7,891 nucleotides of DNA from Leptolinea sp. UBA1437 (GTDB taxonomy: Bacteria > Chloroflexota > Anaerolineae > Anaerolineales > Anaerolineaceae), in NCBI GenBank assembly GCA_002329625.1, contig DCTP01000006.1, positions 1-7,891 on the forward strand, read 5' to 3'. The notes beneath the pieces were generated by a model. The model was not told the origin of the DNA. It searched no databases and was given only the letters and a program-made list of their open reading frames with translations. A program made the translations under genes and the position numbers. This document shows, piece by piece, positions 1-6,588 of the stretch (the first letter of the stretch is position 1; every line of letters begins with the position of its first letter).

Positions 1-115
1 TGGCAAGCCGGGAAGGAGGGTGGTTTGAGAGGGAAGCCCTGCGAAATGTTGTTCCTCCCTAATGGAATTTCCGGGGGATCGAATAATGAGCCACGGGAAG
101 AAGTGGTTTTTTTAT
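1..115 (+). other. Unidentified left-edge region, possible 3' end of a plus-strand gene or RNA
   Basis: No gene can be named here. Two plus-strand frames are open from the left edge. One ends with TAA at 60-62 and would give a tail containing WFEREALRNVVPP. The other ends with TAA at 115-117 and gives a tail containing PCEMLFLPNGISGG. The first looks slightly more protein-like, but neither tail is recognisable. A short hairpin followed by a run of T (89-113) suggests that plus-strand transcription ends here. The stretch could also be the 3' part of a structured RNA; I compared it by eye with the conserved ends of SRP RNA, RNase P RNA and tmRNA and saw no match. Confidence 0.3.
89..113 (+). 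terminator. Weak intrinsic terminator of the left-edge unit
   Basis: AGCCAC (89-94) can pair with GTGGTT (103-108), including one G-U pair, around an 8-nt loop. A run of seven T follows (107-113). The stem is only 6 bp, so this is weaker than the palindrome at 137-176. It reads on the plus strand and would end whatever enters from the left edge. Confidence 0.4.
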
Positions 116-136
116 AAGATGAAGATCCCAAGAAGC

Positions 137-176
137 AGAACAAAAAAGCGCCGATCGATCGGCGCTTTTTTGTTCT
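137..176. terminator. Bidirectional terminator, perfect 40-nt palindrome
   Basis: The whole of 137-176 is its own reverse complement. The core stem is GCGCCGA (148-154) with TCGGCGC (159-165) around a TCGA tetraloop. It is flanked by six A on the left (142-147) and six T on the right (166-171), so it has a U-tract in either direction. It lies 17 bases beyond the ftsH stop and should end ftsH transcripts (minus strand) as well as any plus-strand transcript from the left edge. Confidence 0.92.
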
Positions 177-192
177 CAGATTCCGGAATATT

Positions 193-2064
193 TTAAACCG
201 CTTGCTTTTGTTCCAGATAATTCGGTGTTGCGGACACTTTTCCGTTCGGAGGCGGAAATATTGCTTCGAATTCATCTTTCGTCAACGTTTCCACCTCAAT
301 CAACTTGTTCGCAATTTTATCCAAATATTCGCGATATTCAACCAACAGTGCTTTTGCTTTTTCAAAAGCGCTGTTGACAATCTTACGTACTTCCGCATCG
401 ATATCCTCGGCAACTGCTTCGGAATAATCCCTTTGTTCCGAGATCTCCCGTCCCAAAAAGATCATTTCCTCTTTTTTGCCGTAAACGATCGGTCCCATAA
501 CCTCGCTCATTCCCAAGCGAGTCACCATACTTCTTGCCAGCTCGGTGACACGCTCGATGTCACTGGAAGCGCCGGATGTAATATCATCAAACATCAATTC
601 CTCTGCTGCACGCCCGCCAAGCAGACTGACCATTTCGGCTTCGATCTGCTTTTTCGACATCAGAACCAGGTCCTCCGTCGGAAGATGCATGGTGTAACCG
701 CCGGCGGAACCTCTTCCGATGATTGTCACCTTATGAACCGGATCACATTCCGGAATGACATTCATAATAATCGCATGGCCTGCCTCATGGTAAGCAATAA
801 TTCTTTTTTCCTTTTCGGTAAGAATTCGGCTTTTCTTTTGCGGTCCGGCGATAACCCGTTCCACCGCTTCTTCCATTTCCGCATTCCCGATGCTGTTCTT
901 GTTTCTTTTAGCTGCTAAAATTGCCGCTTCATTCATCAGGTTTTCAAGATCGGCGCCGACAAATCCCGGTGTGGCGCGCGCCAAAGCATTCAGATCGACA
1001 TCTTTATCCAACGGTTTCCCTTTGGAATGAACTTTCAAAATCGCTTCTCGTCCGATGACATCCGGGCGATCCAAAACTACCTGCCGGTCGAAACGACCGG
1101 GCCGAAGCAATGCCGGATCCAAAATATCGGGTCGGTTGGTCGCCGCAATGATAATCACGTTGGTGTCCGTCTCAAAGCCGTCCATTTCGACCAGCATCTG
1201 GTTCAATGTCTGTTCCCGTTCGTCATGGCTGCCGCCTAATCCGGCTCCGCGTTGCCGACCGACCGCATCGATTTCATCGATGAAGATGATGCAGGGGCTA
1301 TTTTTCTTTGCCTGGTCAAACAGATCGCGGACACGACTAGCGCCGACGCCAACGAACATTTCAACAAATTCGGAGCCGCTGATGGAAAAGAAGGGTACAC
1401 CGGCTTCGCCGGAAACCGCTTTTGCCAGCAATGTTTTTCCGGTCCCGGGTGAACCGACCAATAAAACGCCCTTCGGAATTCGCGCTCCCAGCCGAGTAAA
1501 TTTTTGCGGTTCCTTCAAAAATTCGACAATTTCCTGAAGTTCCTCCTTGGATTCATCGACACCGGCGACATCCGCAAAAGTTACTGTCGGATGATCCCCT
1601 TCGAACATTTTTGCCCGCGACTTTCCAAATGATAGAGCGGAATTGTTTCCGCTTTGCGTTTGTCGGAAGATAAAGAACATAGCCAATGCCAAAAATATGA
1701 CAGGCAAGAAATAACTGAGAATGGATAAAATTCCAACCCAGCTCGATTCTTCGACGATGGAAATTTCAATGTTGTCCGATGAAAGTTCTTCCGGAGTTAC
1801 GCCTAATAAGGTCAACTGTTCCAACAAAGAAGAATTGGGCTCGATTACGGCCTTTGCCACCGAGCGATCTTTATAAAGAATATTAACGGTTGTCGAATTG
1901 GATTCGATTTTGGCAATATTGCCTTGTTTAATCTGATTAGCCAATTGATTGATGGAAATAACATTATTAGCAGAGCGATTCCCTGTAAATGAATATAACA
2001 GTAGAGATATAATTCCTACCAGTAATAGCAAGTAAACGATATTTGTTTGTCCTCGTTGTTTCAC
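193..2064 (-). CDS. ftsH: ATP-dependent zinc metalloprotease FtsH
   Basis: Membrane-anchored AAA+ protease, which in its family forms a hexamer and degrades damaged membrane proteins and short-lived regulators at the cytoplasmic face. The 623 residues have the usual order. Membrane segments lie at about 8-25 and 109-134, with an extracytoplasmic domain between them. The AAA module has Walker A GSPGTGKT (204-211, Ser in place of the usual first Pro), pore loop MFVGVG (236-241), Walker B IIFIDEID (259-266) and a second region of homology around ATNRPDILDPALL (308-320) ending in the RPGRFDR arginines. The zinc site is HEAGH (426-430), with Asp502 in SGASSDIERVT as the likely third ligand. The start codon is GTG at 2064-2062, supported by GGGAGG at 2078-2073, 8 bases upstream. 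Length and motifs are complete. It appears monocistronic, with its own promoter at 2094-2099 and the palindromic terminator after it. Confidence 0.98.
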   Translation of the reverse strand: MKQRGQTNIVYLLLLVGIISLLLYSFTGNRSANNVISINQLANQIKQGNIAKIESNSTTVNILYKDRSVAKAVIEPNSSLLEQLTLLGVTPEELSSDNIEISIVEESSWVGILSILSYFLPVIFLALAMFFIFRQTQSGNNSALSFGKSRAKMFEGDHPTVTFADVAGVDESKEELQEIVEFLKEPQKFTRLGARIPKGVLLVGSPGTGKTLLAKAVSGEAGVPFFSISGSEFVEMFVGVGASRVRDLFDQAKKNSPCIIFIDEIDAVGRQRGAGLGGSHDEREQTLNQMLVEMDGFETDTNVIIIAATNRPDILDPALLRPGRFDRQVVLDRPDVIGREAILKVHSKGKPLDKDVDLNALARATPGFVGADLENLMNEAAILAAKRNKNSIGNAEMEEAVERVIAGPQKKSRILTEKEKRIIAYHEAGHAIIMNVIPECDPVHKVTIIGRGSAGGYTMHLPTEDLVLMSKKQIEAEMVSLLGGRAAEELMFDDITSGASSDIERVTELARSMVTRLGMSEVMGPIVYGKKEEMIFLGREISEQRDYSEAVAEDIDAEVRKIVNSAFEKAKALLVEYREYLDKIANKLIEVETLTKDEFEAIFPPPNGKVSATPNYLEQKQAV

Positions 2065-2072
2065 GAATAAAT

Positions 2073-2078
2073 CCTCCC
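2073..2078 (-). promoter_or_regulatory. Ribosome binding site of ftsH that fixes the GTG start
   Basis: The minus strand reads GGGAGG here, a near-complete Shine-Dalgarno match, 8 bases before GTG at 2064-2062. This supports the non-ATG start. Confidence 0.85.
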
Positions 2079-2093
2079 TTAATCACTATCGGA

Positions 2094-2099
2094 ATTATA
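2094..2099 (-). promoter_or_regulatory. Probable -10 element of the ftsH promoter
   Basis: The minus strand reads TATAAT, a consensus -10 hexamer, about 30 bases upstream of the ftsH start. Transcription would begin near 2087 and give a leader of roughly 23 nt. At 16-17 bp upstream the -35 region is poor (TGGGAA or ATGGGA, 3 of 6 matches), so an activator may help or this may be only one of several starts. No CIRCE heat-shock element (TTAGCACTC with its inverted copy) is present. Confidence 0.5.
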
Positions 2100-2247
2100 C
2101 AATGCTAATGCAATGTTCCCATTAATTGATTATGTTAATAAATTTCTTTCAAATTTTATTATAATGAAATGCTTCTTTTTTTCTGAAAAATGGTGAAAGC
2201 GGGACCCTGGAATTTCAGGAAAAAAGGCAGAAAACGATTCGGCGTAA

Positions 2248-2283
2248 TTTGTCATACAAATAAAAGTACAAGAAATTGACAAA
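2248..2283. repeat. Inverted repeat TTTGTCA-N22-TGACAAA
   Basis: TTTGTCA (2248-2254) and TGACAAA (2277-2283) are perfect inverted copies with 22 bases between them, in the ftsH-ygeY intergenic region. The right arm overlaps a perfect -35-like TTGACA (2276-2281). The spacing could suit a dimer binding two sites about three helical turns apart, but short arms like these also arise by chance in AT-rich DNA. Confidence 0.3.
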
Positions 2284-2317
2284 AAATAACCGTTAATTTT
2301 CAACCATAGTGTAAAAT
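2276..2317 (+). promoter_or_regulatory. Tentative promoter region of ygeY-ygeW
   Basis: A perfect -35-like TTGACA is at 2276-2281, but the -10 position 17 bp downstream (2299-2304, TTCAAC) does not fit. A good -10-like TAAAAT lies at 2312-2317, too far to pair with that TTGACA and without a clear -35 of its own. The promoter is therefore probably somewhere in 2276-2320, just upstream of the palindrome at 2333-2353, but the exact elements cannot be fixed by eye. Confidence 0.35.
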
Positions 2318-2332
2318 ATCCTAAAGTTTGTG

Positions 2333-2353
2333 TTTAATTGTAAGACAATTAAA
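2333..2353. promoter_or_regulatory. Operator-like palindrome upstream of ygeY, FadR/GntR type
   Basis: TTTAATTGT (2333-2341) and ACAATTAAA (2345-2353) are perfect 9-bp inverted arms around AAG. The centre, TTGTAAGACAA, fits the known consensus of the FadR subfamily of GntR regulators (TNGTNNNACNA) at every defined position. There is no T-tract and the stem is AT-rich, so a terminator is unlikely. It lies 67 bases before the ygeY ATG and just downstream of the likely promoter, a place where a bound repressor would block initiation or early elongation. No regulator gene is in the window, so the partner protein is unknown. Confidence 0.55.
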
Positions 2354-2410
2354 TTCCGTCTGTATTTTTTATGGTTAATTTTGGTTTCGGCCACTTATTG
2401 AATATATTTT

Positions 2411-2417
2411 GGAGGAG
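2411..2417 (+). promoter_or_regulatory. Ribosome binding site of ygeY that fixes the start at 2421
   Basis: GGAGGAG is a near-perfect Shine-Dalgarno sequence 3 bases before ATG at 2421. It overlaps an in-frame TTG at 2409, which would extend the protein by four residues (MEEK). That TTG lies in the ribosome site itself and so cannot be the start. Confidence 0.9.
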
Positions 2418-2420
2418 AAA

Positions 2421-3635
2421 ATGAATATAGATTACAAAGCGATCAAGGCTAAAGCTGAGAGCTACGCTGATGACATGACGAAATTCATGTGTGACTTGAT
2501 TGCCATTCCGAGTGAATCCTGCAATGAAAAAGGGGTGATTTATCGGATTAAAGAGGAAATGGAAAAAGTCGGCTTCGATAAAATCGAAATCGACCCAATG
2601 GGAAACATTCTGGGCTACATCGGTCACGGCAGCCATTTAATTGCGATGGATGCCCATATTGATAATGTCGGAGTCGGCGAAATAAAAAATTGGACGGTGA
2701 CCGGTCCGTATGAACCGAAAGTGATCGGCGATGCGATTTATGGACGCGGCGGATCGGATCAAGAGGGTGGGATGGTTTCCATGGTTTATGCGGGAAAAAT
2801 CATCAAAGACCTCGGTTTGGAAGATGATTACACGTTGCTCGTCGTCGGGTCTGTGCAGGAAGAAGATTGCGACGGTTTATGTTGGCAATATATTATCAAT
2901 GAAGATAAAATCAGACCGGAATTTGTTCTGATTACCGAACCGACATCACTGCGAATTTATCGGGGACATCGCGGTCGAATGGAAATAAAAGTTCATACCC
3001 ATGGTATTAGCTGTCACGGTTCCGCACCCGAACGCGGTGATAATGCGATCTATAAAATGGCTCAGATTATCGAAGAAGTCCGAGCACTCAATGAGAATTT
3101 ACACTATGATCCCTTCTTGGGAAAAGGGACGGTTACGATTTCCGAAATCTTTTGCACGACCCCTTCACGTTGCGCAGTTGCGGATGGTTGTACCATTTCT
3201 CTTGATCGCAGGTTGACGAATGGGGAAACTTGGGAAGGTGCACTCCAAGAAGTTCGAAATCTTCCGGGTGTAAAAATGGCTGATGCGGAAGTTTCATTAT
3301 ATACTTATGAACGGCCGTCTTGGACCGGTTTGACCTATCCGACCGAATGTTATTTTCCGACGTGGGTGATTCCCGAAGACCATCCGACTACCAAAACTCT
3401 GGTAGAGGCTTATGAAGGATTATATGAGAAAGAACCGGTAGTCGATAAGTGGACGTTTTCGACGAACGGTGTCGCCATTATGGGACGTTACGGCATTCCC
3501 TGTATCGGATTTGGCCCGGGGGCGGAAGAGGAAGCTCATGCGCCGAATGAAAAAACTTGGACCAGTCATTTGGTTCAGGCGGCGGCAATGTATGCGGCGG
3601 TACCGAAGCTATACGTCAATAAGTATGCAAAATAA
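2421..3635 (+). CDS. ygeY: YgeY-type M20 family metallohydrolase (selenium-metabolism-linked)
   Basis: Predicted cytoplasmic zinc-dependent amidohydrolase/peptidase of the M20 family, 404 residues. M20 metal-site residues are present. His79 and Asp81 are in AHIDNV, Asp113 is in GRGGSDQEGG (bridging ligand), Glu147 (base) and Glu148 are in VQEEDCDG, Glu173 is in ITEPTSLRIYRGHRG, and His373 is in EEEAHAPNE. HGSAPERG (199-206) starts the dimerisation-domain region. The ITEPTSLRIYRGHRGR stretch and its place next to ygeW separate YgeY from ArgE, DapE or PepT. In E. coli ygeY lies in the ygeW-ygeX-ygeY-hyuA-ygfK-ssnA cluster, which in gut anaerobes is tied to purine/urate breakdown. The exact substrate is not settled; a carbamoylated or acylated amino acid is plausible. 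It is the first gene of a two-gene operon, 36 bases before ygeW, and the operator-like palindrome lies upstream. Confidence 0.9.
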   Translation: MNIDYKAIKAKAESYADDMTKFMCDLIAIPSESCNEKGVIYRIKEEMEKVGFDKIEIDPMGNILGYIGHGSHLIAMDAHIDNVGVGEIKNWTVTGPYEPKVIGDAIYGRGGSDQEGGMVSMVYAGKIIKDLGLEDDYTLLVVGSVQEEDCDGLCWQYIINEDKIRPEFVLITEPTSLRIYRGHRGRMEIKVHTHGISCHGSAPERGDNAIYKMAQIIEEVRALNENLHYDPFLGKGTVTISEIFCTTPSRCAVADGCTISLDRRLTNGETWEGALQEVRNLPGVKMADAEVSLYTYERPSWTGLTYPTECYFPTWVIPEDHPTTKTLVEAYEGLYEKEPVVDKWTFSTNGVAIMGRYGIPCIGFGPGAEEEAHAPNEKTWTSHLVQAAAMYAAVPKLYVNKYAK

Positions 3636-3656
3636 AATTTTGAGTATTTGTTACTC

Positions 3657-3661
3657 GGAGG
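3657..3661 (+). promoter_or_regulatory. Ribosome binding site of ygeW
   Basis: GGAGG, 10 bases before the ygeW ATG at 3672, lies in the 36-base gap after the ygeY stop. No terminator or promoter is visible in this gap, which supports co-transcription of the two genes. Confidence 0.75.
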
Positions 3662-3671
3662 ATAATTATCA

Positions 3672-4865
3672 ATGAAAAAGTCAAAGAAATTACTGGAAGA
3701 GCTGAAAAAGCTTGATTTCCACAAGATGTATAACGAAGATTTTTTGCTGACATGGGAAAAATCGGATGATGAAATTGCGGCAACCTTTAAAGTTGCGGAT
3801 ATTTTGCGTGACATACGCGAAAATAATATCTCCCCCCGATTATTTGACAGTGGATTGGCCGTTTCTTTATTCCGTGACAACTCCACCCGTACCCGTTTCA
3901 GTTATGCCAGCGCCGCAAATTTACTGGGACTTGAAGTTCAGGATTTAGATGAAGGAAAATCGCAGGTCGCTCATGGAGAAACGGTGCGGGAAACAGCCAA
4001 TATGATTTCCTTTATGGCTGACGTGATCGGGATCCGGGATGACATGTATATCGGCAAGGGAAATGCCTATATGCGTGAAGTCAGCAAGGCTGTCGAGCAG
4101 GGATATAAAGATGGTATTTTGGAACAACGGCCGACGTTGGTCAATTTGCAGTGCGATATCGATCATCCGACTCAAAGTATGTCGGATATGTTACATATTA
4201 TTAATACTTTCGGAGGAGTCGAAAATTTAAAGGGAAAGAAAATTGCCATGTCTTGGGCTTATTCACCGAGCTACGGGAAGCCGCTTTCGGTTCCTCAGGG
4301 AATTATCGGTTTAATGACCCGTTTCGGCATGGAAGTCGTTCTGGCTCATCCGCAGGGTTATGAAGTAATGCCCGAAGTGGAAGAGGTTGCGAAGAAAAAT
4401 GCCAAAGCGAGCGGGGGCAGCTTTAAAGTGACCAATTCGATGGCGGAAGCTTTCGAAAATGCGGATATCGTCTATCCGAAGAGCTGGGCACCTTTCAATG
4501 CGATGGAAAAACGCACCGAGCTGTACGGGCAAGGTGATTTTGACGGAATCAAAGCGCTGGAAAAAGAACTGTTGGCACAAAATGCCGAGCATAAGGATTG
4601 GGAATGTACGGAAAGTCTGATGAAGACTACCGCCAACGGAAATGCCTTATATATGCACTGTCTGCCGGCTGATATTTCCGGAGTGAGCTGCAAGGAAGGT
4701 GAAGTGGAAAGTTCGGTGTTTGATCGTTATCGGACTCCTCTTTATAAAGAAGCCAGTTATAAGCCCTATATCATCGCTGCCATGATTGTCTTAAGCAAAG
4801 CGAAAGACCCGGTAGCGTGGTTTGAAAAACTGACGGACAAGACCCCCAAGCGGTTTCTTGCCTGA
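3672..4865 (+). CDS. ygeW: Knotted carbamoyltransferase YgeW
   Basis: Member of the aspartate/ornithine carbamoyltransferase superfamily, 397 residues, close in length and sequence to E. coli YgeW, whose fold is known to contain a trefoil knot. The carbamoyl-phosphate motif is STRTR (71-75), within FRDNSTRTRFSYASA. HPTQSMSD (165-172) is the second phosphate/carbamoyl contact. The HCLP signature of transcarbamylases is in MHCLPADISG (328-337). Long blocks shared with E. coli YgeW include LDEGKSQVAHGETVRETANM, WAYSPSYGKPLSVPQGIIGL and ADIVYPKSWAP. The family is reported not to use aspartate or ornithine, and its physiological substrate is not firmly known. With YgeY it may make or consume carbamoyl phosphate from an N-carbamoyl intermediate of purine breakdown, which could feed ATP formation if a carbamate kinase is encoded elsewhere (inference). 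Confidence 0.95.
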   Translation: MKKSKKLLEELKKLDFHKMYNEDFLLTWEKSDDEIAATFKVADILRDIRENNISPRLFDSGLAVSLFRDNSTRTRFSYASAANLLGLEVQDLDEGKSQVAHGETVRETANMISFMADVIGIRDDMYIGKGNAYMREVSKAVEQGYKDGILEQRPTLVNLQCDIDHPTQSMSDMLHIINTFGGVENLKGKKIAMSWAYSPSYGKPLSVPQGIIGLMTRFGMEVVLAHPQGYEVMPEVEEVAKKNAKASGGSFKVTNSMAEAFENADIVYPKSWAPFNAMEKRTELYGQGDFDGIKALEKELLAQNAEHKDWECTESLMKTTANGNALYMHCLPADISGVSCKEGEVESSVFDRYRTPLYKEASYKPYIIAAMIVLSKAKDPVAWFEKLTDKTPKRFLA

Positions 4866-4880
4866 AGCCGATCAAAGAAT

Positions 4881-4914
4881 AAAAAAAAGCCATCGATCCG
4901 TCGATGGCTTTTTT
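4881..4914. terminator. Bidirectional terminator between ygeW and efp
   Basis: GCCATCGA (4889-4896) pairs perfectly with TCGATGGC (4901-4908) around a TCCG loop. Eight A precede it (4881-4888) and six T follow (4909-4914), so it works in both directions. It ends ygeY-ygeW from the left, 15 bases after the ygeW stop, and efp from the right. Confidence 0.95.
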
Positions 4915-4934
4915 CTTGAATTTCTCGAAATATC

Positions 4935-5492
4935 TTACACTCTTGTCAGATACTCACCGGTACTGGTGTTCACGCGGATCGTATCCCCTTCATTGATAAA
5001 ATTAGGAACGCTGATTCGCGCACCGGTTTCGACGGTTACCTGTTTACTGACACCAGTGGCGGTATCCCCGCGAACGGCGACATCCGCCTGAATCACCTTC
5101 AGATCCACGCTCATCGGCAGTTCATAATCAATAATCTCATTTTGGTAGAGGGTCAGTTTGACTTCGGTTCCTTCTTTTAAGTAAGGAGCCGCGTCCTTCA
5201 TAATTTCCGCCCGAACTTCAGGTTGTTCATAAGTCTCGATGTTCATAAAATGAAAGTAATCGGAATCCGCATAAAGAAATTGAACGGTTTCAAAATCAAG
5301 CTGTACATCCTGAACCCGGTTCCCTGAAGAGAACGTTCTTTCATAAGTGGCGCCGGTGCGCAGATTACGAGCTTTTACCCGAATGCTTGCATTTCCCCGA
5401 CCTGACTTGTTGTGTTCATAGTCCAGAACCTTCAGTAATTCGCCGTCCATTTCAAAGGTGACACCTTTTCGTAATTCATTTACATCGATCAT
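4935..5492 (-). CDS. efp: Translation elongation factor P (EF-P)
   Basis: Binds the ribosome between the P and E sites and relieves stalling at consecutive prolines. The 185 residues match the usual three-domain length: KOW-like domain I (about 1-62), OB domain II (about 65-128) and OB domain III (about 130-185). Domain III carries the EF-P signature around TGARISVPNFINEGDTIRV and ends in TGEYLTRV. The domain I loop reads KSGRGNA (29-35), so Arg32 sits where E. coli has its modified Lys34. Arginine at this position is glycosylated by EarP in some Proteobacteria; whether it is modified here is unknown, and no modification gene (earP, epmA, epmB, ymfI) is in the window. The ATG at 5492-5490 follows AGAAGGA with 7 bases of spacing. 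The gene is monocistronic, with its own extended -10 promoter and a shared terminator after it. Confidence 0.97.
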   Translation of the reverse strand: MIDVNELRKGVTFEMDGELLKVLDYEHNKSGRGNASIRVKARNLRTGATYERTFSSGNRVQDVQLDFETVQFLYADSDYFHFMNIETYEQPEVRAEIMKDAAPYLKEGTEVKLTLYQNEIIDYELPMSVDLKVIQADVAVRGDTATGVSKQVTVETGARISVPNFINEGDTIRVNTSTGEYLTRV

Positions 5493-5558
5493 AAAAAAAT
5501 CCTTCTGTATTCAGTCTCTTTTATGCTTGAAAGAACTTGTTCCTTCCGTAGCTTTTAG

Positions 5559-5567
5559 ATTATATCA
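5559..5567 (-). promoter_or_regulatory. Extended -10 promoter of efp
   Basis: The minus strand reads TGATATAAT: a consensus TATAAT (5564-5559) preceded by TG and one base, the extended -10 form that does not need a good -35. The -35 region is indeed poor. Transcription would start near 5552, giving a leader of about 60 nt with the ribosome site at 5506-5500. The rest of the 5493-5711 gap shows no clear gene or strong structure. Confidence 0.6.
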
Positions 5568-5712
5568 GTAAATTGGCATAATCGACGATCAGCCGCTTGA
5601 AACATGAATAAATACCGTCCTTTCGGCGAACTGGAATAAAAGGCTTTTCGCTTTCGAGGAACGGTTTATTTCTATAAAAGCGCTATATATGATTTGATAA
5701 AGTGTTTTCTTA

Positions 5713-5745
5713 AAAAAAGAGCACAAAAATATTGTGCTCTTTTTT
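5713..5745. terminator. Terminator of the lipoprotein gene
   Basis: A 14-bp perfect stem, AAAAAGAGCACAA-type arms at 5713-5726 and 5732-5745, surrounds an AAATA loop. The GC-containing core is AGAGCACAA with TTGTGCTCT. On the minus strand the run of A at 5712-5718 becomes the U-tract, 31 bases beyond the stop of the lipoprotein gene. The plus strand also ends in T, so it is formally bidirectional. It separates the lipoprotein unit from efp. Confidence 0.85.
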
Positions 5746-5776
5746 GTGTATCTTATGTGTAACTTAACGGAAGATC

Positions 5777-6514
5777 TTACTGAACTTCCTTCGCGGAAAA
5801 TTTTACAATGTCAATCTTCGCCAATCCTTCGCCATAGGTTTGAGCTGAAAAGCCGACCGACCCTTCCTCAAATTGATCATCGGTAATTTTGCCGTTTTTA
5901 ATCGGGAATTGTTCCTTGTCATTAATATATGCTTTTATTTCATCCCCTTCGCAAAGTAATCCCAATTTGTTTTTTACATTCAAGCCCAGTTTAATATCCA
6001 CCGAAAAAATACGGTCCATGCCCTTATGTAATAAAACGTATGGATTTTTATATTGTTCTTTTCGATAAAAATCATATTTCAATAATTTATATGAACCGGC
6101 TTCCGGGCCAGAGACATTCACGCGTAATTCATACCATCCATCTTCCGAATATCGACAAATTACGGCATAGGAGGCTACATTGGAAAGAATATTTTCAAAA
6201 GTGGCTTCCACCAGTACATCGGAAAAACTCACGTTCGGATTGGTAAGTACCACAGCGGTTTGTGTGGATGGAAGCTCCAACGATAATCGTTTTCGATTCA
6301 AACTATAGTAATTTCCCTCCGGATTTCCGAAGAGGATTAATTTCTGCCAACCGCGATCCCAAAAATCATCCTGAAATTTCTCCTCAAATACCCCGTCGAC
6401 AATCAGATCGGAATCTTCGGATTCATCCGTATAAAATGCCGGGCCCATTGAGGACAAGCAGGCAATGATCAGGCAAAGCGATATAAAAAATACGGCTTTC
6501 CATCTATGAAACAT
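5777..6514 (-). CDS. Predicted lipoprotein with LamG/concanavalin-like domain
   Basis: A 245-residue protein of unknown function. The N-terminus is a signal sequence: Arg4 and Lys6, then a hydrophobic stretch at 7-18 ending in IIAC, which fits a lipobox with Cys19 as the lipidated residue. The acidic segment DESEDSD (29-35) may be a linker. The remainder (about 40-243) has the pattern of the LamG/DUF1080-like beta-sandwich: DDFWDRGWQ near the start, then YAVICRYSEDGWYELRV, KLGLLCEGDEIKAYIND and a closing VGFSAQTYGEGLAKIDIVKF. These folds often bind carbohydrate or serve as adhesion modules, but no ligand can be assigned. The ATG at 6514-6512 follows a GA-rich ribosome site (AGAGGGG, 6523-6517) with short spacing. 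It has its own promoter and terminator, although a GH51-like gene lies upstream on the same strand. Confidence 0.8.
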   Translation of the reverse strand: MFHRWKAVFFISLCLIIACLSSMGPAFYTDESEDSDLIVDGVFEEKFQDDFWDRGWQKLILFGNPEGNYYSLNRKRLSLELPSTQTAVVLTNPNVSFSDVLVEATFENILSNVASYAVICRYSEDGWYELRVNVSGPEAGSYKLLKYDFYRKEQYKNPYVLLHKGMDRIFSVDIKLGLNVKNKLGLLCEGDEIKAYINDKEQFPIKNGKITDDQFEEGSVGFSAQTYGEGLAKIDIVKFSAKEVQ

Positions 6515-6553
6515 ATCCCCTCTTATCTCTAAAACGATTCGATTGACGTTACA

Positions 6554-6570
6554 AACTTCTGAAGGAAGTT
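6554..6570. repeat. Short inverted repeat in the lipoprotein leader
   Basis: AACTTC (6554-6559) and GAAGTT (6565-6570) are inverted copies around TGAAG. The element lies between the predicted transcription start (about 6582) and the ATG of the lipoprotein gene, so it could be an operator or a small leader hairpin. The arms are only 6 bp and chance is possible. Confidence 0.3.
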
Positions 6571-6588
6571 AAATATAAAGGTAAATAA

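Noticed and set aside
202..918. 238-codon plus-strand open frame opposite ftsH
   Set aside because: It lies entirely antisense to a fully conserved FtsH protease domain, its translation is rich in Cys, His and Phe without domain pattern, and it has no ribosome site of note.
1055..1537. 160-codon plus-strand open frame opposite the ftsH AAA domain
   Set aside because: It is a shadow frame of the conserved ATPase region, with low-complexity Ser/Pro/Thr-rich translation and no family resemblance.
2409..2420. TTG start that would extend YgeY by four residues
   Set aside because: The TTG overlaps the start of the GGAGGAG ribosome site; the ATG at 2421 has correct spacing from it.
2349..2636. 95-codon minus-strand frame across the ygeY start
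   Set aside because: It is antisense to the conserved N-terminus of YgeY and covers its ribosome site; the translation shows no domain.
3575..3886. 103-codon minus-strand frame across the ygeY-ygeW junction
   Set aside because: It overlaps two well-supported genes on the other strand and its Ser/Phe-rich translation looks like a shadow.
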